The translations under genes were made by a program, and so were the position numbers. DNA of 64,000 nucleotides, taken from contig JAKFWO010000006.1 in NCBI GenBank assembly GCA_021731815.1, forward strand, positions 44,131 to 108,130, written 5' to 3'. The notes beneath the pieces were generated by a model. It was not told the DNA's origin. It ran no database searches and worked only from the letters and a program-made list of their open reading frames with translations. The stretch is from Hyphomonadaceae bacterium. Its GTDB lineage: Bacteria > Pseudomonadota > Alphaproteobacteria > Caulobacterales > Aquidulcibacteraceae. This document shows, piece by piece, positions 9,362 through 18,076 of this stretch (its first letter is position 1; each line of letters begins with the position of its first letter).

Positions 9362-10322
9362 GTTCCGTAAACAATTCCATAAGCAAAGCGTGGGGTTGAC
9401 GGCCATCGAGGATGACCGCGGCGTCGACGCCTGAATCCAGCGCCGCCAGACAGGTCTCGAGCTTGGGGATCATGCCGCCCGTGGCCACACCATCCTCGAT
9501 CAGCGCGCGGGCATCGGCGCGCCCCATCTGGCGGATCAGGGTGTGATTGGCATCGAGGACGCCCGGCACATCGGTGAGCAGCAAAAAGCGCTTGGCCGAG
9601 AGCGCGCCGGCGATCGCACCCGCGGCGGTGTCGGCATTGATATTATAGGTTTTTCCATCCTCGGCCACGCCGATCGGGGCGATGACCGGCACATAATCCT
9701 GTGGGGCGTCGATCAAAGCGCGGATGAGCGTCGGATCCACCGTGTCGGGCTCCCCGACAAAGCCGAGATCCACCGCCTGCTCGATCAGGCTGTCGGGATC
9801 GCGGCGGGTGCGCGTGGCCCGGGTCACGGTGATGAGGCGGGCGTCCTTGCCCGACAATCCGACGCCGCGGACATCGGCCTCGGCCCCAGCCATTGTGATG
9901 AGATGGGCGAGTTCCTTGTTGACCCCGCCCGAGAGCACCATTTCGGCGATCTCCATGGTCGCGGAATCAGTGACCCTCAGCCCGTCGATAAAACTCGAGC
10001 GCACACCGGCGCGGTCGAGCATCCGGCTGATCTGCGGCCCACCGCCATGAACCACCACCGGATGGATGCCCACGAGCTTGAGCAGCACGATATCGGCCGC
10101 AAACAAGGCGGCCACGCCATCTTCGCCCATGGCATGGCCGCCATATTTGACGACCACGGTTTCGCGATCATAGAGCTGGATGAAGGGCAGCGCCTTGGCG
10201 AGGGTAAGCGCGGTATCATAGGCCTTGGGGTCGAAATCGCGCGGCAGGATCGGCGCGCGCCCCTGCTTTCCGTCTTTCATGGTTTCCGCGATGCGGTCTC
10301 CGGCCATCAGGTCTCCCGCCAT
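9336..10322 (-). CDS. argB: Acetylglutamate kinase
   Basis: A 328-residue amino-acid kinase that phosphorylates N-acetylglutamate in arginine synthesis. [23 protein letters not shown] and [15 protein letters not shown] are the family motifs, in the expected order, and [14 protein letters not shown] and [10 protein letters not shown] follow. The N-terminus carries a duplicated start ([10 protein letters not shown]) created by a 15-bp tandem duplication, so two ATG codons 15 bases apart are available. The gene overlaps the end of engB by 16 bp, which fits one transcript running from rpmH to argB. The engB-argB linkage is common in alphaproteobacteria. Confidence 0.95.
   Translation of the reverse strand: MAGDLMAGDRIAETMKDGKQGRAPILPRDFDPKAYDTALTLAKALPFIQLYDRETVVVKYGGHAMGEDGVAALFAADIVLLKLVGIHPVVVHGGGPQISRMLDRAGVRSSFIDGLRVTDSATMEIAEMVLSGGVNKELAHLITMAGAEADVRGVGLSGKDARLITVTRATRTRRDPDSLIEQAVDLGFVGEPDTVDPTLIRALIDAPQDYVPVIAPIGVAEDGKTYNINADTAAGAIAGALSAKRFLLLTDVPGVLDANHTLIRQMGRADARALIEDGVATGGMIPKLETCLAALDSGVDAAVILDGRQPHALLMELFTEHGAGTLIR
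10295..10322. repeat. 15-bp duplication covering the argB start codon
   Basis: Two neighbouring units, GGTCTCCGGCCATCA (10295-10309) and GGTCTCCCGCCAT (10310-10322), differ at one base. On the coding strand they give two in-frame start codons, each followed by Ala-Gly-Asp. Translation could begin at either. Confidence 0.85.
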
Positions 10323-11041
10323 TCTTGCCCATCATGCGGCGCGGCTCCGAACTCGGCAAATTCGGCGAGCGCCCCGCGCAATTCGGCGATTCCATAGCCT
10401 GTTTCGGCCGAACAGGGAAAGGGAATCGGGAAGGCGGCGGGATGACGACGCGCCAATACCGACAATGCCTCCACCCGCTCCACGAGCTCGCGGGGATGGA
10501 TCTTGTCGGCCTTGGTCAACACAAAGGCATAGGAAACCGCCGCCCGGTCAAGGGCACCCATGACCTCCTCATCCGATTCTTTCGCCCCATGGCGGGAATC
10601 GATGAGCAGCAGAACCCGGCGCAGATTGGCCCGGCCGCGCAAATAATCGCGGGTGACCGAATTCCAGCGTTCGATCTCGGTTTTGGGGGCCCTGGCAAAG
10701 CCATAGCCCGGCAGATCCACCAGGAACAGCGCGCCGCCCGCGAGTTCAAAGAAATTGACCGCCCGGGTCCGCCCGGGTTCGGAAGATGCGCGGGCCAAGC
10801 CGTGGCGATTGGTCAGTGCATTGAGCAGGCTCGATTTTCCGACATTGGAGCGTCCGGCAAAGCCCACTTCGGGGCCGCGCGGCGGTGGGATGAGGTCGGG
10901 CGAACGCGCCTCGCCCACGAAACGGGCTTCGGCCGCAAATAATTTGCGCCCGCGCTCCATCATTTGCGCATCCGGCACTCCGGGGAGGGGCGTTTGAGCT
11001 CCGGTCAGGGTCGCAGGCGGGGATTCAGTTCGTGATGTCAT
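10307..11041 (-). CDS. engB: Ribosome-biogenesis GTPase EngB (YsxC)
   Basis: A 244-residue TrmE-Era-EngA-EngB-family GTPase needed for large-subunit ribosome assembly and hence cell division. Walker A ([17 protein letters not shown]) is near residue 60, the switch region is [12 protein letters not shown]3 is [10 protein letters not shown]4 is TKAD and G5 is CSAETG. An N-terminal extension of about 35 Pro/Ala-rich residues precedes the usual GRKLFA start of the conserved core. The gene overlaps yidC by 17 bp upstream and argB by 16 bp downstream, so translation is likely coupled along the transcript. Confidence 0.95.
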   Translation of the reverse strand: MTSRTESPPATLTGAQTPLPGVPDAQMMERGRKLFAAEARFVGEARSPDLIPPPRGPEVGFAGRSNVGKSSLLNALTNRHGLARASSEPGRTRAVNFFELAGGALFLVDLPGYGFARAPKTEIERWNSVTRDYLRGRANLRRVLLLIDSRHGAKESDEEVMGALDRAAVSYAFVLTKADKIHPRELVERVEALSVLARRHPAAFPIPFPCSAETGYGIAELRGALAEFAEFGAAPHDGQEWRET

Positions 11042-12851
11042 TGGCCGCGCGCGGTTTCAGCCGGGCCTCGATGCGGTGGAGCAGCTTGTCGAGCTCGGTC
11101 TCCACCCCGTAACGGCGCATCATGAATTGTTGCTGGATGATCGAAAGCACATTGGACCATGTCCAATAGATCACGAGGCCCGCCGCAAATCCGCCAAACA
11201 GAAAGGTGAACAAAACCGGCATCCACTGGAAAATTACTCTTTGCACCGGGTCCTGGGCCGGCGGGCTCATGGATTGCACAAGCCACATCGTCACCCCATA
11301 CAAAAGCGGCCAGATGCCGATCGCAAACAGCCCGCCAATGATCGGCAGGCCGACCGGGGCGTCAAAGGGCAGCAGACCGAACAGATTGACCCAGGATGTC
11401 GGGTCCGGGGCCGACAGATCCCTGATCCAGCCGAAAAAAGGCGCATGGCGCATCTCGATCGTTACGGTCAGCGTCTTGTAGAGCGCAAAAAAGATCGGCA
11501 TCTGCAGAAGCAGCGGAAAACACCCCGCCACCGGGTTGATCTTTTCGCGCTGGAACAGCGCCATCATCTCCTGGCTTTGACGCGGCTTGTCGTCCTTGTA
11601 TTTGTTCTGGATATCCTGGATCTGCGGCTGGTATTTCCGCATCTTGGCCATGGATTTATAGGATGAATCGGCCAGCGGAAACACAAAGGCCCGGACCACC
11701 AGCGTCAGCAACAGGATGGCGGCACCAAAATTGCCGGTCCACCCATTGAAAAAATGCAGAACCTCGAAAAACGGCCGGGTCAGGAACCAGAAATTTCCCC
11801 AGTCCACGGCCTCGTCGAGCCGCGGCACATTGAGGCTTTTCTGATAGAAGCGCAGGACTTCGACCTTCTTGGCACCGACAAAGAAATGCCGGGTGATCGC
11901 GACATTTTCGCCCGCGCCGAGGGTGCGGGCCTGGCCGAAATAGGTTGCCTCATACAGGCGCTCGCCGGGCACCGCGGGATTGACGCTGGCACGGGCGAGA
12001 AATTGCTCGGACTGATCGGGGATAAGCCCGGCGAGCCAATATTTGTCCGTGAGGCCGATGAACCCGCCGGTCGAGGTGACATCCAGTGCCTTTTTCGGAT
12101 CGTGCAGGGTCTTCCATTGTTTCTGTTCGCGTTTGCCGGCCAATACGCCGATCGCGCCCTCATGCACCACGCCATCGGGCTTGAAACCGGGGGCGAGCCC
12201 GTGCCGGCGGATGATTCCGAATGGCGTCAGCGTCTGGGCAGAGGCCGCGAGGTTTTCGACCTGATCGGTCAGGGTGAACAGATATTGGGCGTCGACCGAG
12301 ATCTGGCGGGTGAAACGCACGCCTTCGGCGCTGTCATAGACCAGCGTGATCGGTGTTTCAGGTGTCAGCTTCGTGCCGGATTCCAGCCGCCACAAGGTGT
12401 CGGGCCCCGGCAGATCGGAAATCCCCGAATTCTGGCCGGGCCGCAGCCAGCCGAAAAAGCCATACCAGGCTTGTGCCGCCCCCTGGGGGGTGAACAAGGT
12501 GACATTGGGGCTGCCGGCCTTTGTCGTCTCGCGGAACCCCTGAAGCGTCAGATCATCGATACGTCCGCCCGTGAGCGACAGCGAACCCGACAAAGTCGGC
12601 GTTTCAATTGCCACCCGCGGATTGGCCGCGATCGCTGCGGCGCGCGCGATCGGCCCCGCCGGTGGGGCCACAGCGGCGGGCCCCGCACCCGGATTCTGGC
12701 TGGTGCGCGCGATCTCGGCATTTCGTGCCTGATGCGCGATCTTGCGCTGCGGGCCGAGGATGAAGGCGTCGAACCCGAACAGGATCGCCATGCACAGCCC
12801 CACCGCAATGATCAGATTGCGGGTGTCTTCGGGTCGCTGCTGGGGCTGCAT
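11025..12851 (-). CDS. yidC: Membrane protein insertase YidC
   Basis: A 608-residue insertase that places proteins in the inner membrane, alone or with SecYEG. It has the Gram-negative layout: an N-terminal membrane segment (about 10-30), a large periplasmic beta-sandwich domain (about 60-340) and a C-terminal conserved core with the helices around GNFGAAILLLTLVVRAFVFP, GCFPLLLQMPIFFALYKTL and QWMPVLFTFLFGGFAAGLVIYW. The core arginine expected in the first conserved helix is present. The gene lies 60 bp after rnpA; no yidD homologue fits in that gap, although yidD is often found there in other bacteria. Confidence 0.96.
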   Translation of the reverse strand: MQPQQRPEDTRNLIIAVGLCMAILFGFDAFILGPQRKIAHQARNAEIARTSQNPGAGPAAVAPPAGPIARAAAIAANPRVAIETPTLSGSLSLTGGRIDDLTLQGFRETTKAGSPNVTLFTPQGAAQAWYGFFGWLRPGQNSGISDLPGPDTLWRLESGTKLTPETPITLVYDSAEGVRFTRQISVDAQYLFTLTDQVENLAASAQTLTPFGIIRRHGLAPGFKPDGVVHEGAIGVLAGKREQKQWKTLHDPKKALDVTSTGGFIGLTDKYWLAGLIPDQSEQFLARASVNPAVPGERLYEATYFGQARTLGAGENVAITRHFFVGAKKVEVLRFYQKSLNVPRLDEAVDWGNFWFLTRPFFEVLHFFNGWTGNFGAAILLLTLVVRAFVFPLADSSYKSMAKMRKYQPQIQDIQNKYKDDKPRQSQEMMALFQREKINPVAGCFPLLLQMPIFFALYKTLTVTIEMRHAPFFGWIRDLSAPDPTSWVNLFGLLPFDAPVGLPIIGGLFAIGIWPLLYGVTMWLVQSMSPPAQDPVQRVIFQWMPVLFTFLFGGFAAGLVIYWTWSNVLSIIQQQFMMRRYGVETELDKLLHRIEARLKPRAANDITN

Positions 12852-12911
12852 GAAGGGGCTCTTTTCGTAGGAAACCGGTTCCGGTCAGTGATGGGATGAA
12901 CTGCCGGGGAT

Positions 12912-13334
12912 TCAGGACCCGGCCTGATCCGGCGACCCCGCTTTCGGCCTGACGGGAGCCGCGGTCAATATCCGCCGGAGCTTTATCAACCCGCTTCGCG
13001 CCTCGTCAAGCAAGGCCGGCCAGTCCGCCTCCGGGGTCGCAGGGCGCGCGATCAGAACGTAATCGCAGCCGCCCACCCCCAGTTCGGGCAAAAGCGCGCG
13101 CGCAATGGCCCGCATCCGCCGTTTTGCCCGGTTGCGCGCCACCGCATTGCCGACTTTTTTCGATGCCGTGAAACCGACCCTGATGTTCACTGCCGTCCCG
13201 GGGGGCACCCCGCCAGGGTCTCCCTGAATTCGACGCAGACCCTGAAGTCCAATCCTCCCGGCTCCCGCTTTGGCCCCTTTGGCACAATCGAGGAATTCGC
13301 TGCGCTTTTTCAGCACAGAAATCCGGGGCGGCAT
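12912..13334 (-). CDS. rnpA: Ribonuclease P protein component
   Basis: A 140-residue basic protein that binds the RNase P RNA and helps mature tRNA 5' ends. The N-terminus PRISVLKKRSEFL and the signature VGFTASKKVGNAVARNRAKRRMR are clear. A loop of about 30 residues with Gly and Pro between the two blocks is slightly longer than usual. The open frame continues far upstream, but the earlier part is out of the family and overlaps rpmH in another frame; ATG 13334 gives the normal start. It follows rpmH by 83 bp and precedes yidC, the classic order. Confidence 0.92.
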   Translation of the reverse strand: MPPRISVLKKRSEFLDCAKGAKAGAGRIGLQGLRRIQGDPGGVPPGTAVNIRVGFTASKKVGNAVARNRAKRRMRAIARALLPELGVGGCDYVLIARPATPEADWPALLDEARSGLIKLRRILTAAPVRPKAGSPDQAGS

Positions 13335-13417
13335 TGGCGACACCCCGGCGCTCCCATTGTGCCGGTTCGCGCCCGTAAAAACCGCCGTCGGCACGGGGTC
13401 AACACCGCGTGAACTTC

Positions 13418-13552
13418 CTATGCCGACAGCCGCTTTCGGCCCTTGGCGCGACGCCGCGCCAATACACGGCGGCCGGCCGGATCCGACATGCGGGCGCGAA
13501 ATCCGTGCCGTCGCTTGCGAACGAGTCGGGAAGGTTGAAAAGTGCGCTTCAC
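13418..13552 (-). CDS. rpmH: 50S ribosomal protein L34, GTG start
   Basis: A 44-residue ribosomal protein found by translating the minus strand from GTG 13552: it begins [20 protein letters not shown], continues [18 protein letters not shown] and ends RKRLSA before TAG at 13418-13420. This is the whole of L34, including the conserved KRTFQPS start and RRHGFRARM core. It lies inside a longer open frame in another phase and is too short for many gene finders. GTG is used because the codon for the usual first residue is GTG and no ATG precedes it in frame. Confidence 0.95.
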   Translation of the reverse strand: MKRTFQPSRLVRKRRHGFRARMSDPAGRRVLARRRAKGRKRLSA

Positions 13553-13978
13553 GAGCCTGTACTCCCGGGCGGGGGACGCTTCCGGCGCGGGCGCAAAACC
13601 CTTTGACGCCTGCGCGTTCCGTCACCATCATCGAATGAAAAACCAAGGGGCGGTGCTTAGACGAACAGATGTGCGGCGTCAACGCCAGGCTGCGCCGGGG
13701 CCTGCGAATTTTCCCGATTGATGATTCGCGAAAGCCGACTGCACGCACTGCGCGAAACGTTGCAAAAACACGTCCGATGGTTGAAATTTTAACCATTCAC
13801 GCTCTAACTGCGCCGGTCCGCGCGCGCATAATGATAAAATCTGCGTGTTTCAGATGACAATGAAGTGCGGGCGCAATCAATTGTCGTGAGACGTGGTTAA
13901 CGAATCTTCGGATTATACCCTGTCAGTTGTCCGCCCCCCTCCCCCGGAATGGCGGACAGATCAATTTCGGAGTTTCTG
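13553..13978. other. 426-bp divergent intergenic region between rpmH and the DUF547 gene
   Basis: This AT-richer stretch must carry the promoter of the rpmH-argB transcript on the minus strand and that of the DUF547 gene on the plus strand. It contains one TTAACCAT (13789-13796) and one GTTAAC near 13897, each only half of a CtrA-type site. I found no TTATNCACA DnaA boxes, so an origin next to rpmH is not supported. No small gene was seen. Confidence 0.55.
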
Positions 13979-14785
13979 ATGCGAATTTGTGCTCTCACTT
14001 TGGCGATCAGCCTCATGACCACGACCAGTGCTTTTGCCTTGCCCGATGATGCGTCCTGGAACGCGATCCTCGGCAAATATGTCAAACCTTATCAGGGCGG
14101 CATCAATTATTTCGATTATGCGGGGCTGAAATCCCAGCCATCGGATGTGGCGAAGCTCAAAGCCTATGTGACGGCGTTGCAGACCGAGAAAGTCTCGGCC
14201 CTCACCCGCCCCCAGCAATTCGCGTATTGGAGCAATCTCTATAACGCCCTGACCATTCAGGTCATGATTGACAATTGGCCCGTCAAGTCGATTCGCGAGA
14301 TCAAATCCAAAGGCGCACCTTTCGATCCGGTGAAATCAGCCTTTGGAGGGCCGTGGCGTCAGAAATTCGTGACAGTGGAGGGCAAGGCCCTGACGCTCGA
14401 TGACATCGAACACGGAATCCTGCGCGTCCAATGGCAGGAGCCGCGCGTGCATTATGCCGTCAATTGCGCCTCTTATGGCTGCCCGAATCTCAAGGCGTCT
14501 GCGTGGAATGCCGAAACGCTTGAAGCCGATCTCGATGCCGGGGCGAAGGCTTATGTCAATCATCCGCGCGGCGTGAAGGTCAATGCCAATGGCACGCTGA
14601 CCCTGTCGTCGATCTATAAATGGTTTGCCGAAGATTTTGGCGGCAATGAAGTCGCGTTGAAGCAGCATCTGACCAAATACGCGACCCCGGAACTTGCCGC
14701 CAGGATCAAGACCGCGAAAATCGCAGGGAATGAATACAGCTGGGCGGTGAATGCTCCCCCGAAAAATGTCGCTGAGAAGAAATAA
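13979..14785 (+). CDS. DUF547 family exported protein
   Basis: A 268-residue secreted protein of the DUF547 family, whose function is not known. The N-terminus MRICALTLAISLMTTTSAFA is a signal peptide with an AFA cleavage site. Family features follow: INYFDYAGLK near 43, FAYWSNLYNALTI near 88, the segment HGILRVQWQEPRVHYAVNCA with the Cys-Pro pair of CASYGCPNL near 165-175, and LSSIYKWFAEDFGG near 215. GGAG sits seven bases before the ATG. It is probably periplasmic. It stands alone ahead of a VTT-domain gene 81 bp downstream, so the two might share a transcript. Confidence 0.82.
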   Translation: MRICALTLAISLMTTTSAFALPDDASWNAILGKYVKPYQGGINYFDYAGLKSQPSDVAKLKAYVTALQTEKVSALTRPQQFAYWSNLYNALTIQVMIDNWPVKSIREIKSKGAPFDPVKSAFGGPWRQKFVTVEGKALTLDDIEHGILRVQWQEPRVHYAVNCASYGCPNLKASAWNAETLEADLDAGAKAYVNHPRGVKVNANGTLTLSSIYKWFAEDFGGNEVALKQHLTKYATPELAARIKTAKIAGNEYSWAVNAPPKNVAEKK

Positions 14786-14866
14786 TTCTACCCGCCTGTA
14801 ATTCTTGGTGGTGCCGGTTCTGGCATCGCCGGGGATTGATCCGCAATTTCCCTCCAAGGAGCCGAC

Positions 14867-15613
14867 ATGACCATGGAAGCCGCCGCCGAAACCCCGCCGC
14901 CAGTCAAAAAGAAGTCCAACCCGATCCTGCGGTTTTTGCCCCTGATCCTCATCGCGGTGGGAATCGCGGCGATTCTGATTTCCGGCGTTTACAAGCAATT
15001 GTCACTTGATACCCTTAAAACCCATCGCGAGGCGCTGACGACCTTTGTTCAGGCCAATCTGGTGCTGGCAATCGTGATTTATTTCGGGGTTTATGTCGCC
15101 GCGACGGCGTTTGCCATTCCCGGTGCCTCCTGGATCACGATCAGCGGCGGCTTTCTCTTCGGGCTGTTCGGCGGCACTGCGCTGACCGTGGTGTCCGCCA
15201 CCGTGGGGGCGGTAGTCCTGTTTCTGGCTGCACGATCGGCGATTGGCGGCGGGTTGCGCAAGGCTGTCGGTCCATTTTTGGGCAAGATCGAATCCGGGTT
15301 CAACGAAAACGCGTTCAGCTACATGTTCTCGATGCGCTTCATCCCGATCATCCCCTTTTTCATCGCCAATATCGCGCCGGCGGTGCTGGGTGCCAAATTG
15401 CGTGACTATGTCATCACTACATTTTTCGGCATCATGCCCGGAACTTTTGCCTATACATGGGTGGGAGCGGGACTTGGTGCCACCTTCGACCAGGGGAAAA
15501 CGCCCGACCTTGGCGCCTTTGCCGCGCAATTGACCCCCGCTTTTGCGGCAATCGGGATCGTGTCCCTTCTGCCGGCCCTGATCAAGCGTTTCACCCGGAA
15601 AAAGCCGGCCTGA
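14867..15613 (+). CDS. TVP38/TMEM64 (VTT-domain) membrane protein
   Basis: A 248-residue inner-membrane protein of the DedA-like VTT superfamily. After a short cytoplasmic start there is a first membrane helix (about 22-42), then further helices and the conserved VTT core: FAIPGASWITISGGFLFG near 85-105, and SMRFIPIIPFFIANIAPA with a re-entrant, proline-rich loop near 155-175. Related proteins are linked to lipid scrambling or polyprenyl-phosphate recycling; the substrate here is unknown. AAGGAG precedes the ATG. In many bacteria such genes lie beside or are fused to a pyridine nucleotide-disulfide oxidoreductase, as here (15691). Confidence 0.85.
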   Translation: MTMEAAAETPPPVKKKSNPILRFLPLILIAVGIAAILISGVYKQLSLDTLKTHREALTTFVQANLVLAIVIYFGVYVAATAFAIPGASWITISGGFLFGLFGGTALTVVSATVGAVVLFLAARSAIGGGLRKAVGPFLGKIESGFNENAFSYMFSMRFIPIIPFFIANIAPAVLGAKLRDYVITTFFGIMPGTFAYTWVGAGLGATFDQGKTPDLGAFAAQLTPAFAAIGIVSLLPALIKRFTRKKPA

Positions 15614-15690
15614 GGCCAGGGTCGCAGTAAGTGTCGGAGCGCCGGGCCTGATGTTCAGCGCCGGTTTTGCGAATAATCATCGAGGATCAG

Positions 15691-17139
15691 ATGGCGGAAC
15701 GGGAAAAAATCACGGCGGATGTCGCCGTGATCGGCGGTGGCTCGGGCGGTTTGGTGGTGGCTGCGGTCGCGGCACCTCTGGGGCTCAGAACCGTTTTGTT
15801 CGAGCGCGGCAAGATGGGGGGCGATTGCCTGAATTATGGCTGCGTTCCCTCCAAGGCACTGATCGCGGCCGGCAAGGCTGCACAGGACATGCGCGATTCG
15901 GCCCGGTTCGGCGTTGCTTCGGTCGAGCCGCAAGTCGACTGGCTGCAAGTCCGCGCCCATGTGCGCGGCGTCATTGCCGGGATCGAACCCCATGACAGCC
16001 AGGAGCGGTTCGAAGGGCTCGGGGTCAAAGTCATTCGTGAGCATGCGCATTTCCTCGATGCCGATACTTTGGTGTCCGACAGTGTGGAGCTCAAGGCGCG
16101 CTATATCGTCGTGGCCACCGGCTCGGGGCCTGCGGTGCCGACCATTCCCGGGCTCGACCAAATCCCCTTTCTGACCAATGAGACCGTGTTCGACCTTCCC
16201 GTCCTGCCGAAAAAACTGATTGTGCTGGGTGCGGGGCCGATCGGTATCGAGCTCGGACAGGCTTTCCGCCGGTTGGGGTCACAGGTAACGATCGTTGAGG
16301 CCGCCCGGGCGCTGGGTTCGGCCGAGCCGGAGATGGCGGCGGTCGTGGTGGAGAAACTCCGCAAGGAGGGGGTGGAGCTGCTGGAAGGCTTCCGCGCCAC
16401 AAGGGTCGAGAAGACCGAATTGGGCGAAACCCGGGTGACGATTGAAGGTCCCGACCGCGTGGCGCGGACGATCGAAGGCACCCATCTTCTTGTGGCGGCC
16501 GGTCGCCGTCCACATGTCCAGGGCATGGATCTCGAAAAAGCCGGTGTCGAATATGACAGCCGCGGTATCAAGACCAATCCATTCATGCGCACCACCAACA
16601 AGCGTGTCTGGGCGGTTGGCGACGTGGCCGGGCGGGGGCAATTTACCCATGTCGCGGGATTCCAGGCCGGGCTGTTCATTCGCAATGCCTTGTTCAAGCT
16701 CTCCCAGGGGCGGGCCGATTCCATGGCGATCCCGGGGGTTACCTATTCGGAGCCGGAACTCGCCCAGATCGGCCTGACCGAGGCCGAGGCCCGCCAGATC
16801 CATGGGGATGCAGTCCGGACCACGACATGGACATTTCATGAAAATGACCGCGCCCGCGCCGAACGCAGCGAAGAAGGGCTGGGAAAGATCATTGCCGACA
16901 AAAAGGGCCGCATCCTGGGGGCTTCCATTGTCGGGGAACATGCAGGCGAACTGATTGCCCCGATCGCGGTGTGCATGGGCCAAAAGCTGACCTATGACGC
17001 GCTGCGCACCTCCTATATCGCGCCTTATCCAACGCGCGGCGAACTGGTCCAGCGCCTGGCCAAGCAATTTTCGGCGGCACGACTCTATGCGGATTCGACG
17101 CGCCGGCTCGTTTCGATCGTCGGCAAGATCCTGCCATAA
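15691..17139 (+). CDS. FAD-dependent pyridine nucleotide-disulfide oxidoreductase (mercuric-reductase-like)
   Basis: A 482-residue flavoprotein of the dihydrolipoamide dehydrogenase/mercuric reductase class. Motifs in order: FAD-binding VAVIGGGSGGLVVA (about 13-26), redox-active GGDCLNYGCVPSKAL (about 45-60), NAD(P)H-binding VLGAGPIGIELGQ near 180, and VWAVGDVAG near 310. The C-terminal dimer region has APYPTRGE where dihydrolipoamide dehydrogenase has a His-x-His-Pro-Thr motif, so it is not a pyruvate-dehydrogenase E3. It lacks an N-terminal heavy-metal domain and the C-terminal Cys pair of MerA. The start is ATG 15691 after GAGGA. Likely partner of the VTT protein; substrate unknown. Confidence 0.82.
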   Translation: MAEREKITADVAVIGGGSGGLVVAAVAAPLGLRTVLFERGKMGGDCLNYGCVPSKALIAAGKAAQDMRDSARFGVASVEPQVDWLQVRAHVRGVIAGIEPHDSQERFEGLGVKVIREHAHFLDADTLVSDSVELKARYIVVATGSGPAVPTIPGLDQIPFLTNETVFDLPVLPKKLIVLGAGPIGIELGQAFRRLGSQVTIVEAARALGSAEPEMAAVVVEKLRKEGVELLEGFRATRVEKTELGETRVTIEGPDRVARTIEGTHLLVAAGRRPHVQGMDLEKAGVEYDSRGIKTNPFMRTTNKRVWAVGDVAGRGQFTHVAGFQAGLFIRNALFKLSQGRADSMAIPGVTYSEPELAQIGLTEAEARQIHGDAVRTTTWTFHENDRARAERSEEGLGKIIADKKGRILGASIVGEHAGELIAPIAVCMGQKLTYDALRTSYIAPYPTRGELVQRLAKQFSAARLYADSTRRLVSIVGKILP

Positions 17140-17167
17140 TTTCGGGGGGTGACCGGGAGGCCTGTGC

Positions 17168-17938
17168 ATGCCCATTCCCCGCCTTTATGTCGGGTCCGCA
17201 CTTTCCGAAGGCGCACGTATCGAGCTTGAGGCCGGGCAGACCCATCATTTGCTGAACGTCTTGCGGATGAGCGAAGGCGATTCTGCGCTGATATTCAACG
17301 GGCGTGACGGGGAATGGAGCGGTGATCTCATCGTCCTGTCCAGAAAGAAAGCGGAGATCGCGATCGAACACCAGACCCGGGCATATCGGCCGTCTCCGGA
17401 TCTTGAATTGCTGTTTGCGCCGCTGAAAAAGGACCGGACCGATTTCACCATTGAAAAGGCGGTCGAATTGGGCGTTCGCCGCATCCAGCCGGTATTGACC
17501 GAACGGACCAATGCCGATCATGTTCGCCCGGACCGACTTCAAAGCCTTGCCATTGGATCCGCGGAGCAATCCGAACGCCTCGATGTGCCTGATATCGCGC
17601 CGCCGCGCCGACTTGGCATCGTGTTGCGGGACTGGCCGGCTGGTCGCATCCTGCTGTTTGCGGACGAGCAGGGTGACGAAAAACAAAAGCCCTGGGGCGG
17701 GGAGGCGGGGCGCGCGCGCGCCGCCGCCGAAGTGATTGCGCAGATTACGAGCGAGCGCGAATGCGCACCGCTGAGCGTGCTGATTGGCCCCGAGGGCGGG
17801 TTTTCGCCGGAAGAACGCGCGTATTTGCGCCTTCAATCCTTTGTCCATCCCGTCAGCCTGGGACCACGTATTCTGCGCGCAGAAACCGCGAGCACGGTTC
17901 TGCTGGGGCTGGTTCAGGCCCTGTGGGGCGACCGGTAA
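17168..17938 (+). CDS. rsmE: 16S rRNA (uracil-1498-N3)-methyltransferase
   Basis: A 256-residue SPOUT-class methyltransferase that methylates N3 of U1498 in 16S rRNA. It has the N-terminal PUA-like part (RLYVGS, HHLLNVLR near 25-35, FNGRDGEW near 50) and the knotted SAM-binding part with KKDRTDFTIEKAVELGV near 95, TERTNADH, VLIGPEGGFSPEE near 203 and LGPRILRAETA near 232. These are diagnostic. Starts 29 bp after the flavoprotein gene, so it is probably co-transcribed. It is convergent with the downstream TonB receptor gene. Confidence 0.93.
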   Translation: MPIPRLYVGSALSEGARIELEAGQTHHLLNVLRMSEGDSALIFNGRDGEWSGDLIVLSRKKAEIAIEHQTRAYRPSPDLELLFAPLKKDRTDFTIEKAVELGVRRIQPVLTERTNADHVRPDRLQSLAIGSAEQSERLDVPDIAPPRRLGIVLRDWPAGRILLFADEQGDEKQKPWGGEAGRARAAAEVIAQITSERECAPLSVLIGPEGGFSPEERAYLRLQSFVHPVSLGPRILRAETASTVLLGLVQALWGDR

Positions 17939-18076
17939 CCAAAAGCCCGGCACCCTGCCCGGCGCGCCCCCGCCACGCACCGATGGAGGGGGCGAGATCG
18001 AACAGCAATTGTCGCAATCGCCGAAAACGCGGGCGGCGAATTTCGCCGCATTCCAAAGATTTCGACCGAAGAATCT

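Noticed and set aside
13789..13796. CtrA site TTAACCAT upstream of the DUF547 gene
   Set aside because: Only a half-site; the second half is missing at the right spacing. Kept only as a remark.
13553..13978. Replication origin beside rpmH
   Set aside because: No DnaA boxes (TTATNCACA) were found, and dnaA and dnaN are absent. rpmH in alphaproteobacteria is often away from the origin.
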